Origin: Hexactinellida sp. DTS-2022
Taxonomy: Eukaryota; Porifera; Hexactinellida
Assembly (NCBI GenBank): GCA_028753945.1
Contig: JAPNXP010000008.1
Coordinates: 1,860,001 to 1,924,000 of the forward strand
DNA length: 64,000 nt
Direction of reading: 5' to 3'
The notes beneath the pieces are model-generated. The model did not search any database. It had not been told where the DNA came from and saw only the letters and a list, made by a program, of their open reading frames with translations. This document shows, piece after piece, positions 1-11,059 of the stretch. Position 1 is the first letter of the stretch. Each line of letters starts with the position of its first letter. A program made the translations under genes and the position numbers.

Positions 1-540
1 ATTTTTTCCCCTACTTGAGATTTGTTTAAAAAATCATAGGTGAATAATAAACGATTGCTACAAAACCAAAAATATAATTAATCAAAAATTACCATTGATG
101 ATCCAAAACTACTATTTGAGATAGCATACATAATTTCTTTTGATGCGAATCGGTTTCTAGTTATCAATAACCGATAATTAATGACTTGTTGCTATCTGCT
201 ACCGAATCGATATTTTGCAAATCTGCCCATTTCCCACTTTACACAAGGTTATTTATATATATATATACACGAGCCCTACGATCTCCGTCGCTTTGAAACG
301 GATCGGTGTCACGCACCTCAAGTTTACTCCTCACCCTTTCTGCCATGGAAAATGGTAGAAGGGCTTGTTATATATATATCCCTATCTATCATTTCCATAA
401 TTCCAACTTTTTTCATATTACATGTATATTCATTTTTAATTTTCATGTATTTGTTTATCTATTTTGTATAAGGAACAACAATAAATATTCATATTTAATT
501 TATAAATGCGAAATTCGTGTTCAGATATTTGTTTACCTAT
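1..540. repeat. Dispersed repeat R3, copy 1, and flanking AT-rich DNA
   Basis: Bases about 20-180 resemble two other places in the window in the same orientation (about 3985-4090 and 20630-20790): a run reading roughly 'acaaaaccaaaaatataat', then a TTTTGATGC-like segment, then a CGGTTT.CAG..ATCAATAACC segment. This is a diverged dispersed repeat of unknown class. The rest (240-540) is AT-rich with short TA runs and no credible gene. Confidence 0.45.
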
Positions 541-542
541 AA

Positions 543-775
543 CAGTACACCCTCGCTAATCCGAACCGGAGATATAAAAATATTTTTCTAATAAAAGTGG
601 GAAAGAATCGTAAATATAGATATATTGCAATTGAACTATAAAAAATAAGTCCCTGGCAAGTAATGTAAGGCGTACACTAGTTGTTTAGTGCGGATTAAAA
701 AGGTTTGTACATGTTTGGTATGGTTATTGGGATACTCATTTATAGATGCACATAGAAAATGCGATACTTCACTAA
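543..775 (+). mobile_element. Pogo/Tigger-like MITE, 3' truncated
   Basis: It begins 'cagtacaccctcgctaat' and continues CCGAACCGGAGATA, matching the complete copy at 10757-11059 for most of its length. The right inverted end seen in that copy is missing here. It has no coding capacity. The CAGTA..CCCTCG..AATCCGAAC terminus and the TA target of the complete copy fit the Tc1/mariner superfamily, pogo/Tigger group. Confidence 0.6.
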
Positions 776-954
776 TCCATTCTTGATCTTGTTCAAGTAG
801 TCTGAATAATTAATTCTCGTTATAGTTTTATGATAATTTTATATATTTATTGCCTTATTATATAAACAGCACTATTACTACCTAGTATCAGCAGTGGTGG
901 AGTTTTATAATAGGAAAATTCAGAAGTGTGGGGCGGTTGACTGGTTGGTATTAT

Positions 955-1460
955 AGGGTAGGGGTGTGCAACCTTCGGCCCGCGGGGCATTTCGGCCCCC
1001 AACGCTCTGTGCTGCGGCCCGCGAAGTAATACTGAACAAACACAGATCTCACACTAGGGAACACATATGTGACCTTGTGACAATTATTATAATTTGTGAC
1101 AATATTTCTCTTAGTCAAAACACTACATCATTCTAATTATGTGCTAGGTGCATTATAGCTCAAAATTGAAGACCCTTGCTGGGTTACATATGTCTATCGC
1201 ACAACACTCCATAAACACAAGCCCACACCACTCTTGGAAACAAATCTCCCTACAGAGTGTTTTGCGGAGAGAAGCAATCAATGACCTTGATAAGCTCGGT
1301 ATTCCTGAAAATATTTCTAATAGCATAACTACGGAGGAAGAATTAAATTGAGAGTTAATTTATAAAAGATCGCTCTGCGTGCTTCCGCTGCGCGGCTGCG
1401 GACATTCAGTGTCCGGATAAGAAACACTTCGGTTTGCTTCACCGATACCAATCAACTAAT
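955..1460. mobile_element. hAT-like terminal fragment (GC-rich) and adjoining sequence
   Basis: The sequence from about 958, 'taggggtgtgcaaccttcgg' followed by CCCGCGGGGC, has the look of a hAT terminus of the TAGGGGTG type and is much richer in GC than its surroundings. I could not find a matching right end. A 67-codon open frame at 1148-1351 has no recognisable similarity and I do not call it a gene. Confidence 0.35.
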
Positions 1461-1462
1461 AA

Positions 1463-2325
1463 TTATAATAGTACGATGTAGGTAGCGGTGTAGCCAGGAT
1501 TAGGTTTGTTTATTCTGGTGTGCAGGCAGTATCGAAGCAGCGCAGCGAAAGCACGCTTGTTGCTAACTATATTAGTCATTCTACAATAAAAAACTTGACA
1601 AGTAGATCTTGATCTCAATCTTTGCTCAAGTTCTCTCCAAGATAAGTAGTTACGCTTGTGATAAATGCTTCTCTCATATACTGGAACACGATCACATAAT
1701 TTCCTCCATTTAGCAGTTGCAGGCCATCCTAAGGATGTTGATAATATCGAAGCATTTACTTCTGAACCTTTACTAAACATACGGCATGGAAAACAAAATA
1801 ATGCTCTCTTTATTCTGCTCCATACCAACCAATCTCTTTCTGCAACTTCTCCATTGAACTTTTTGAAAACTGAAATTGGAAACTCTTGTCTTTGACTATT
1901 CACAGGTAATTTATGTGGTAAAGGGAGATGACCTTGGAGTACATATTCATCTATTATTGTATTTGAGAAGATAGTAATTATTCCGAAATCTAGACCTATA
2001 TCAAATAATGTATTATCTGTAGATAGTATCTTTTCGACTCCTTCTATAACATGATCATCCTCCACACTGTTAGTTTCTCGAACTATAGATTGTCCATTAC
2101 TCCCTGGTAAAATTTCTGACTCATTAGAGTCATCATCTAAAATTTCTGCAATTAACGATATTTCAGGGGAAAATCCGATTTGATTTAGAGCCTCCGATGA
2201 ATATGTGCTTGGACTATGTTCTAGAGTAGATGTAATACTATTTCGATCAATGTTGTTCTACCTTGCATTGCATTTTCTTCTCTCGCTCTTTTATCTTTTC
2301 TTTTCTGAGCACCAGATTTATGCAT
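1463..2325 (-). pseudogene. hAT transposase N-terminal half (ZMYM/TTF-type zinc finger), broken
   Basis: Read on the minus strand, the frame opens with MHKSGAQKRKDKRARE, typical of the start of ZMYM1/ZMYM6-like hAT transposases. A frameshift follows near 2262, then an acidic linker. After that comes a TTF-type zinc finger region with the landmarks 'ALFCFPCRMF', a 'GW..W.KL..R' stretch and 'H.RNY.SW.ELE.R'. Similarity fades near 1560, so the RNase H-like DDE catalytic half and the C-terminal dimerisation region are absent. The family are cut-and-paste DNA transposases, some of them domesticated in animals. The frameshift and missing catalytic half make this a dead fragment. Family assignment is from motif recognition and has not been checked by a search. 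Confidence 0.7.
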
Positions 2326-2467
2326 TTTCAGTCGAATTCTTTACAAAACAATTAGAATAATACCAATGAAGCAATGACTTTAGTATTTATATAATTTCTT
2401 TTTGTGGTAAGAGGATATTAGAAAATACGTATTGACCATGTATACGTACAGTCATATACTATATGCA

Positions 2468-2580
2468 GTGATCAGTGGATATAGTGATTTGCTGGATTTA
2501 GTGATATTTTGGATAGAGTGATAATTTGGCCAAAAATCTCATGTCTCCACCATTATCACTATATCCATTATGTACTATAT
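2468..2580. repeat. Short hairpin repeat (copy at 7730-7815)
   Basis: 'ggatatagtgat' on the left pairs with 'atcactatatcc' on the right. The copy at 7730-7815 shares the core 'agtgataatttggcca' and the right arm 'ccattatcactatatcca'. It looks like a small foldback MITE. Confidence 0.5.
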
Positions 2581-3413
2581 TATTAACCTCGACCATTGAT
2601 AGGCTTAACTGTTTTTTAAACAACTCTGTAGTGACTTCAAATATCCTGCTATGGTTGAAAATTTATCATCTCAGCTCATTTTGAGAGAATACCCATTAAT
2701 TGCCCTAATCTTTCCTACTCGCTCTTCAAATTTCACAATATGAGTGAGTTTGTTTTTAATAAAGACACATATGATACTTATGTGGCTAACGACAGAGGAA
2801 TCACTATATCTGTACAAACTCTAATTTAAGTTAGTCCGTATATTGTATAATAGCGACCCTGTACTGGTATAAAATCGTTTCAAATCTACAAAGGTATATA
2901 AAGACCCTACAAACTTCGACAAGAAACATTAGACAATAATTAACTTATGAAAGCTATCAATAAATGTAGTATAGTCACTTCATACTATTTTGTTACTGAA
3001 TTAGTTTGTATTATCCGCTTAGGTATACGGTATACCGTATATACTCTAATAGTAGCCCCTATTCAAATAATCGCCTACCTCCAATAATAGCCCCCCCCCC
3101 ATTAGAAAATTCAAATTTACTACATGTACCCTGAGTAAATTTATATATCTAATATTAGTCGCAATACGATTATCAACCGACTATACTAAATAAATTGTTT
3201 CAACATGTGATATTCTCGAAAAGTCACAAAAATTATTGTCAGAAAATTCGAATAAATACGGTATTAACTTTGTTCTTGTTTTCACAAAAAAATGTTTACC
3301 TAAGGTAAAGCAGCTATTGCAATGTCATACATTAGGGCGTAGCCTCGAGGTTAAGATTGGTATCATGGGTTATGAGTTATCATAGGTAGGGCCTTTTGGG
3401 ACAATTTCCATCA

Positions 3414-3597
3414 CAGTCGACTCCGATTAATAGAGCCACCGGTTAATAGATTTCACTGCTTATTCGGCTAAAATTTCACTGGATTTATAGGACGTAATTA
3501 CATTTTGGCTTAAAATATTTTCGGTTAATAGATTTCTCCGCTTAATCGGGTCAAAGCTTCCTGTTCCCGAGGTGACTCTATTAAGCGGAGTCTACTG
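3414..3597. mobile_element. Pogo/Tigger-like MITE
   Basis: The left end 'cagtcgactccgattaatag' and the reverse complement of the right end 'cagtagactccgcttaatag' form a 20-bp inverted repeat with three mismatches. The right side is followed by TA; the left flank reads CA, so the TA duplication is imperfect. Length is 184 bp, non-coding. Confidence 0.6.
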
Positions 3598-4489
3598 TAT
3601 GTATATTAGAAAATACTGATTCTCTATAAATTTTTGTTAGAACTACGCACATGATACATGATTTATTTACTAATTAGCATAAAATATAAAGTGTCAGTAT
3701 TTGATTATTATTATTGACCCATATTAAAAATAATAAAAATTAATATATGATGATGTAATTTCACATATTTCTAGTGAGTTAGAAAAAAACTAACAATATT
3801 TTTGGGGTCTACGGAGTCGATTTCCTAGCTGTACTAATGCAACTTATATACTTACCATTACCATTAACATAAATATATATATTATCCCATAATCGCCATT
3901 TTGCCACACCGAAGTGCTTTAAAATCTTTCTATGCGGTGAAAATAATGTAAAACAACCATATGTGTGTAATGAGGGATTATTAACAGTCATAATATAATC
4001 ATCATCGATCGTCCAATACTTTATTTATTTGAATAAATGCGTCATTTCTTGTGATGCAATCAGTTTGCAGCTATCAATAACTAATATTTTGATATTATTT
4101 TATAAGTGGTTATATGTTTCATCTATGTTTACATCTCATTTTAACTGTACTCTTATGCAGTGGCATAGCGAAGGTTTCTGTGCCCCGATTCAAGAGATGT
4201 TGCCGGGGCCCCTGGTCGCACTAATTCAAATTGAGTTGCTTAATTTTAAGTAGTGCATTCATATAAATTGCGTTCAGAAATCACATTTCCCGAATTTCGA
4301 CATCACTGTTAGACAAAATCACTTGATTAATATAATTGTAATTGTTTCTACTCGTTTTGCATAGCCAGAAACATGAACTCTCTTCTTATTTCACTAAAGT
4401 AGTATCAAAAGAAATGTAGCTATGAAGCAAATATACAATTATATATAATTGAATGCTGACAAACAAATAGTAATATGTATTTGAATCAT

Positions 4490-4845
4490 AGACTCCTTAA
4501 GTAAAGGACTGGAACGTCGCGATCTCGGGGTTTTAACTTGAGTCTGAGAGGCTCCAATTATAAAAATTGATAAAGCATTAAGTTTCCGGTCTCAAATGTG
4601 ATTTTTGGCAAATAGGGGTAACCTTTGGCACCCGTCAACAATTTGAGGTTTTAACTCAAAATTTCTCACACCTCGACAAGTTATGACGTCATTGTCACAT
4701 TTCGAGAATCCTGAAAAGTCACTTAATCGCACATAATTCGCGCACTCTAAGAGATAAACATCTGAAAATTTAATATAACATGCACATTAATGATGCGGAC
4801 ACTTTGGTCACACCAGATCACCAATATGCTAACTCATTAGCACAT
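4490..4845 (+). repeat. Dispersed repeat R2, copy a
   Basis: About 350 bp starting 'gactccttaagtaaaggact' and ending near 'gatgcggacactttggtcac'. Close copies occur at 47490-47840 (same orientation) and 7390-7660 (reverse complement, partial). It is non-coding and includes TTATGACGTCATTGTCACA, a palindromic CRE-like core. Class unknown. Confidence 0.7.
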
Positions 4846-5743
4846 GATGACTACTTTTAAAGAATATGACCCCGGATAATACGTACAAGTTTGTTATGTA
4901 CGATAGTGTAAATCGTACATGATGAACACTATCGGGAGTAATCACTTGGTGGTTACCCACTTCTTATTACTGTGCCGACTATATTATAGTATAGTGGCCC
5001 AGTTCTAATCTTAGTGCTTTGGTATATTATTATTATTATTTATCCGTGGTTCATCCACAGAATAGAGTTATATTTACCAAGAACTGAAATTTTCAGGACA
5101 GGTGTCTCATGGGTTACAGATGTGCACCTGAGGTCACGATTTTTGATTACATTTTTTGGACACATTTACACCTGTTTAATGTTAGAAATGAACAATAAAT
5201 AGTTCGCGACTATTCAATTTATATGCATTCGATAGAGAATTAAATTCTACACCTTTTTACAGTGTACGAATTTTCAAATTGGCTTTAGTTTGTGCCACAA
5301 TTGATTTGCAAATTTCCTTTGTTTACTAACACTCCAGTTCAATTAAAACTGTTAAATATAATTCTATTGTTTCAACTTGTAATAATTATATTGATTTAAC
5401 TTGTTAAATCTTACTCTATTGTTTCAACTTGCGATAAATATATTGATTTAACTTATAAATTCCAGCTGGTTTCTATTTAATTGTAGTATTACTATACAAA
5501 GGATAAATAAATAAATTAAATAAATTGAATTTGATCACTTAACTAACTCACCGTGGATAACATTGCTAAAATAAATATCTAATAATATAATTTATTATCA
5601 ATACATAATGAATGAATGGCATTCAAGATGGTTTATGATAGAAACAAACATCAAATTTATCTACCGTTCCTTGTGACTCGGACCAATTAACAAATGGTTA
5701 TTGGCACCTTGAGGCATTGATGACTTGGCGAAAAAATTTCACA
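4846..5743. other. Gene-free AT-rich stretch
   Basis: No gene recognised. It contains a tandem duplication of a segment with 'ctattgtttcaacttg' (about 5360 and 5413) and a GTGCCGACTATA..TAGTATAGTGGCCC motif near 4973, whose inverted relative lies near 29262. Confidence 0.4.
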
Positions 5744-5848
5744 AATTGCAGCCTGTGCCGACAGCATGTTCTTTTGGAGGCACTATCAATAAACCACCAT
5801 CAAAATATAGTGCCACCAAAGGAACATACGTCGGCACAGGCTGCAATT
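5744..5848. repeat. 105-bp near-perfect hairpin
   Basis: The left arm 'aattgcagcctgtgccgaca' pairs with the right arm 'gtcggcacaggctgcaatt'. Pairing continues inwards (GCATGTTC.TTTGGAGGCACTAT against ATAGTGCCACCAAAGGAACATAC) to a loop of about 15 nt. It could be a foldback MITE or a microRNA-like precursor; sequence alone does not decide. Confidence 0.7.
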
Positions 5849-6206
5849 ATATATTTTTTAATTGAATAGAGTCAAAATATTGAATCTTTTTCGATTGTGA
5901 AATTACTTTTCAAATTAATATCTATATTTTGACCTTTTTAATGTTTAATATTATTTTTTGTGCTATGATATCTATATACGTATATATACACTATATATAT
6001 ATACACCGCTAGAAAGTGTCTCTCAATCGCACATTTAGGGACACTATTTAAAAGCTAAGCTTTTTTTACAACACAATTTAGGTAAAAAAACCCTCAATTC
6101 CCTATAAGGAAATCCACCATAAAAGTGTGTTTTTATGGAGTATTTTGGGGACATATGTCCCTAAATCCGAGATTTAGGGACATGATATGGACGTATATAT
6201 ATATAT

Positions 6207-6761
6207 CAGGGAATGAAATGTTCACTAACGAACTTATTGAACTTGAACTGAACGAACTGAACGCATGGCTTTTAAGGGATTCACGGTGAACGAACTGAAC
6301 GAACGCCAACGGTTTCCGAATGGCAATTGAACGAACTGAATAGAACGAATTGAACGGATTGAACGAACTGAACTGAACGAACTAAACTGAATAAAGATAA
6401 ATTAGAAAAATAGATCCATTAAATATAATAGGTGACTGCAAAAGTGCTTACTCCGGACATCCCTAGTGGACTCGTATCTCTTAGCTTAGATTCTAGCTTC
6501 TTAACCTGAACTTCAATAACAGCTTGGAGGATCGAACAGTCTATCAAAAACGGAATAGTTCGACCCACTGACTCTACACTGTTACGAACTGAATGAACTT
6601 AATTGAACGGTTTGAACGAACGCGGGTTAGCCCGTAAACGAACTGAACGAACGCTGGTGGAGCTGAAGTTAGGTGGTGAACTTGAATCAACTGAACGTGC
6701 GTCAATTTGAGATGAACTGAATTGCGTCAATTAAGTCCGTTCGTGAACCTTTCATTCCCTG
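6207..6761. mobile_element. 555-bp hAT-like MITE with internal GAACGAACT repeats
   Basis: The inverted ends are 'cagggaatgaaatgttcac' on the left and 'cagggaatgaaaggttcac' as the reverse complement of the right. The interior is a degenerate array of 'gaacgaactgaac'. Both sides are flanked by ATATATAT, compatible with an 8-bp hAT target duplication, although the flank is a simple TA repeat. Non-coding. Confidence 0.7.
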
Positions 6762-6777
6762 ATATATATATATATAG

Positions 6778-6888
6778 TCAACTCCCGTTATAGCTAAGAG
6801 CTCGGGACCGTGGTTTCATTTCGTTATAACCAGAGATCGTTATAAGCAGAATTCATTATAACCGGATTAAATCAATAGCTTTGAGGCG
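6778..6888. mobile_element. Pogo-like MITE fragment
   Basis: 'gtcaactcccgttatagcta' and repeated CGTTATAA motifs resemble one end of the MITE at 16080-16176, whose reverse complement starts CAGTGAACTCCCGTTATAAC. There is no right end, because repeat R1 follows directly. Confidence 0.45.
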
Positions 6889-7262
6889 TGACCTTCGTTA
6901 TATAAGGCCTTACTATTGAGTAGATTTTGCTGGACCATGGATTACTTAAAGGCCATTGATTATTAGCTAACATATCTTTATCTCAATGGCAGACCTGAGA
7001 AATGCATTATAATTATATTGGAAGTTTGGAACATGATATTAAGGCATATATAGCACCCTTTAGAATTTTGATATATCACCATTTGATTAAGTAATCTCTA
7101 TTTTTCGTGGCAATTATCATGTTTTTATAGCCTGCTTTTAACATAGTTAAACGCGTTATAAATGTTCAAAATTGGAACATGAGGATGTCCAAAACAAGTT
7201 GAATGGAATATATCGAAATTATGAATGGAATGTTGACATATTCCTCGGTTGCCAGGGAAATC
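6889..7262 (+). repeat. Dispersed repeat R1, copy A
   Basis: It starts 'gcgtgaccttcgttatataa' and includes 'ccatggattacttaaaggcc', 'tagttaaacgcgttataaat' and 'cattcctcggttgccaggga'. Other copies are at 7820-8433 continuing at 12199 (minus), 18008-18085 (fragment), 19235-19690 (minus), 47049-47480 and 48548-48990. It is non-coding, about 430 bp when complete, of unknown class. Confidence 0.75.
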
Positions 7263-7279
7263 GCTTCGCGGCAGAACAC

Positions 7280-7316
7280 AACCACACACCAACCGCTAAG
7301 CGGTTGGTGTGTGGTT
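7280..7316. repeat. Perfect 18+1+18 palindrome
   Basis: AACCACACACCAACCGCT, one unpaired A, then its exact reverse complement AGCGGTTGGTGTGTGGTT. It lies just outside R1 copy A. Neither function nor origin is evident. Confidence 0.85.
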
Positions 7317-7389
7317 TATATACTCCTAATATTGATTATAAAGCGTAAATAGACTAAATAGTCAAATTTAACAATGTGAAATTTTAATG

Positions 7390-7660
7390 ATTACGTCATC
7401 ATGCGATAATGAGTTAGCATAGTGGCGATCTGGTGTGACCAACGTGTCCGCATCATTAATGTACATGTCTATTAAATTCTCAGATTTTTTTCTCTTAAAG
7501 GGCGCGAATCATGTGCGATTAAGTGAATTCTCAGGGTTCTCGAAATATGACTGACGTCATAACTTGTCGATGTGTGAGAAATTTCGGTTGGAGACCTCAA
7601 CTTGTTGGCGGGTGCCAAAAGTTACCTACATATGCCAAAAATATCATTTGGAAACCGTCC
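7390..7660 (-). repeat. Dispersed repeat R2, copy b (inverted, partial)
   Basis: Reverse complement of R2 at 4490-4845. Shared landmarks include 'gtgtccgcatcattaatgt' and 'tgacgtcataacttgtcga'. Confidence 0.7.
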
Positions 7661-7819
7661 ACTTTCTTCAATCAATTCGTAACATACAAACAAATATATA
7701 TACATACCCAGCCTTGTGTTTTAATAGTATAGATAGTGATATATTGGATATAGTGATAATTTGGCCACAAATCAGATGTCCCCACCATTATCACTATATC
7801 CAATATGTACTGCACTAGC

Positions 7820-8433
7820 ATAGTTTACATAAAATAGATTATTTTTGAGTAATGGCTCATTTTAGGAAATATACATTTCCCTGGCAACCGAGGAATGTGT
7901 CAACATTCCTTTTATAATTTCTATATATTTTATTCAACTAGTTATGGACATCCTCATGTTCCAATTTTAACCATTTATAACTCGTTTAACTATGTTAAAA
8001 GCAGGCTATAAAAACTCGATATATCCCACGAAAAATATCGATTACATAATCAAATGGTGATATATCACAATATTAAAGGGTATTATGTATGCCTTAATGT
8101 CATGTAGCTAACTTCCTATATAATTATAATGCATTTCTCAGGTCTGTCATTACTACTACAGTAGAGCCTCTGAACAACGGACACCTTGGGACCGGTACCG
8201 TTGTCCGTTATTTAGAGGTTGTCCGTTATTTAGAGGTTGCTTTTCTATTAGACATATGCTAAATAAATAAATCCGTGCCACGAGGGTTGTCCGTTATTTA
8301 GAGGTTGTCCGCTATTTGGAGTGTCCGTTATGGGAGGCTCCACTGTATTGAGATAAAGATATGTCACCTAATAATCAATGGCCTTTAAGTAATCCATGGT
8401 TCGGAGTGGTGGTAAGGCCTTATATTACGAAGG
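7820..8433 (-). repeat. Dispersed repeat R1, copy B, interrupted
   Basis: A minus-orientation R1 copy interrupted by a TA-flanked MITE (8159-8345). At its 'aaggccttatattacgaagg' end it is interrupted by the 3.77 kb palindromic element. The R1 sequence resumes at 12199 with 'cgaaggtcacg', as in uninterrupted copy D (19670-19690). Confidence 0.7.
8159..8345. mobile_element. TA-flanked pogo/Tigger-like MITE
   Basis: Left end 'cagtagagcctctgaacaac'; the reverse complement of the right end is 'cagtggagcctcccataac'. TA on both sides. Repeated 'ttgtccgttatttagaggt' inside. Its absence from R1 copy D shows the empty site. Confidence 0.75.
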
Positions 8434-9220
8434 GGGAATTCCATGTCAAGTCGACCAGTCATTTCACCACTATCAATCGATTTGTCTGTAAATTGCTGTG
8501 TAACAAGCTACAAGCAAGTCTATACTTTCCTCAAAATTTTAGACTAATCGGTTGAGTGGTTTTTGATTTATGACGTCACAAATTTTGACTTTTTTGTTGA
8601 TTATCCAAACATTTTTCAAAATGTTGAAGCACCATCTCACTTCAAACTCGTATAACTTTTGATATAATTATCCAATTCTTTTAAAAATTGCTATACTTAT
8701 GTTTTTATATATGGAGAATTCAAATCAGATGGATATATTAAGTTATCAGTTGTTTTTATTAGTGAAAATTTGAACTGAAACCAATACCGGAAGTAGAACC
8801 GGAACCATGACGTAGCAAAAATGTTTATTTTCGGATCTCTTTTATTTTTTGGTAATTTATTCTATGTAGTCTTAAGTCATTGTGTAGAAAATTTCATTAT
8901 GGTTTCCATATCTTCCCATTGAGTTATTCACATTTTTGTCCTCTAAACGCTATTTATGTGATACTACAACTTATTAATGTTCTTTATAAAAATCGAATAC
9001 TGGCTAGAACCTTACTCTATTTCTATCATATTGATAAATATTTCATATTTAAATAATTATTATCACCAGTGTATTATACAGCCATTTGTAAATACGCTCC
9101 TAATCCTGGTCTGATGCAATTTCATACGCCTAAATCACAAATTATTGTTACCGTATAGGAGAGGATTCCAAATTTTCGCGCTCCTAAATTCCAATTTTCC
9201 AAAAATCATACTCCAAAAGG

Positions 9221-9771
9221 CAGAGTTGTGGATTTGATTGATATTTCATTCAAATCCAAATCTTTTCAAATCCAAATCAAATCCATCCAAATCAAATCCA
9301 AATCTAATTCAATCCATATCAAATCCATCCAAATCAAATCAAATACAAATGAAATTCATCCAAATCAAATCCATCTAAATCAAATCCAAATACTACAGAG
9401 ATAATTAATTGAGATGCGTACTTAGTTAGATATAATATAATATAATATATACTACTGACACTGTATTATACAGATATTTATTCACATTAATACGAATGCC
9501 AGCCAACAAAATCTGTTCGAATTACCCAAAATTCGGATTTAAGAGTCTACTGTTAGTGCAATATCATCAATATCATATGTAGTACATATTGTATAGTACG
9601 TAAATTAAATTTTAAAAAGGATTTGACTCAAACATTAAATCAAATCCAAATCAAATCAAATAATAGTCAATCAAATCCAAATCAAATCAAATCATTTTAC
9701 TTTTAAAATGCATCAAATCCATCCAAATCAAATCCAAATCAAATCCAAATCAAATCAAATCCACAACTCTG
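9221..9771. mobile_element. 551-bp hAT MITE rich in AATCAAATCC repeats
   Basis: The ends 'cagagttgtggatttgatt' and '..tccacaactctg' are inverted. The 8-bp target duplication CCAAAAGG is at 9213-9220 and 9772-9779. The opposite arm of the host palindrome carries the same site once, without the insert, giving a true empty site. The interior is a degenerate 'aaatccaaatc' array. Confidence 0.9.
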
Positions 9772-10756
9772 CCAAAAGGAGCGTCTCGCGCTCCTGGATA
9801 ATTCCTTGATTATCACTCATTCCAACACCATTATACAATTGATATACGTATGTATCAGAAATTTGTGGTTTGTGGTATGTTTGATCTCCGATACACTACC
9901 ATGTAAATTATAATGCATTAGTATTGTTGCTATGTTTAATAAGAATGCAATTTATTGAACTATTGGGCTGTGAAGTTAATATTACAGCATAAAAGTTGTG
10001 AAACTTGATTATTATCTATTGATTCTATTTATTTGCATCACTTCGAATCTGAATTTTGAAAACAATTTTTTTTGTTCCCTCCCACTGAAAATTAACTTGT
10101 GATGACATTGGAGGTACAGTAAAAAGAGCTACCGCCCGAGCAAGTTTACAGCGACAAAAGAAGATAATATATATAACTTATTCAAATGTTTAATATACGT
10201 AGAGCTCTTAGATTATTTTGTAGTACACTTAATTATGTTTTAGATATGATAACATCAAAACTATACCAGTGACACGTACTTACCATAAATACACTCCAAT
10301 AAGTGCAAAATCTATAGGAGGAAAGCGAATTAGTGACCAATTAGATTACACAATGACATTTGAATTTAAATGAAATCGTGTGACAAACTCTAAATATTCT
10401 ACACAGCTGCCATACTTAATAAACTATAGGTAATTTTGTCGTATGTATGTATGACAAAGATTGGTATATTTGTGTGATTAAAGAAGTCTGTGAGGAAGAA
10501 GGTGATATAGAAGTCAGCTTTATGCATCCAAAAGGACCAGGGCGCCCTGAAAATAGTTTCTATTGGCACTCAAAATAAGACGTTTGTTATCTCCCTAAAA
10601 TGATGTAATAGGCTATATATCCACTCCAAAAACTTCTTCAAAACGTGCAAGGAAGTTCAAAATCTCATCGATGGACATGAAGCTAATTACTGATTTTCAA
10701 ATGTAGCAAGAGATTAAATTGTAAATATATAAACGTACGGAATCCATTTGGAAATA

Positions 10757-11059
10757 CAGTATACCCTCGCTAATCCGAACCCTCGCTAGTCCGAACAGGA
10801 GATACCAAAATATTTTTCATATAAAAGCGGGTAAATCATAAATATTTGTATATATAATACATTGAAATTATACAAAAATAAGTATCAGGTAGTGTACTAT
10901 ATGATTTGTATGGATTAAAAATAGTGGGTCGGATTATTGGGGTCTCATTTTATAGATGCCTATAGAAATGTATTACATCCCTACCCAGAACGAATTCACT
11001 AATCGGAAGAGATTTTAGTTGAATCGGAACACCTATGTTAGGATTAGCAGGAGGTACTG
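10757..11059. mobile_element. Pogo/Tigger-like MITE, complete
   Basis: It starts 'cagtataccctcgctaatcc' and its right end reads GGATTAGCAGGAGGTACTG, which is an approximate inverted match. It is flanked by TA on both sides. The copy at 543-775 is truncated. Confidence 0.75.

Larger units (their letters stand above)
2326..4480. other. Gene-free AT-rich stretch with repeat fragments
   Basis: No coding region recognised. It contains a hairpin repeat (2468-2580, also at 7730-7815), a short CGGTATACCG palindrome near 3025, a C10 run near 3093 beside pogo-like 'aatagtagcccc' fragments, a MITE at 3414-3597, an R3 copy near 3985-4090, and a hAT-like end at about 4159 (cagtggcatagcgaagg, with GGGGCCCCTGG downstream). 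Confidence 0.5.

Noticed and set aside
181..542. Two overlapping plus-strand frames of 96 and 78 codons
   Set aside because: Low-complexity AT-rich translation with no family features; part of the region is dispersed repeat.
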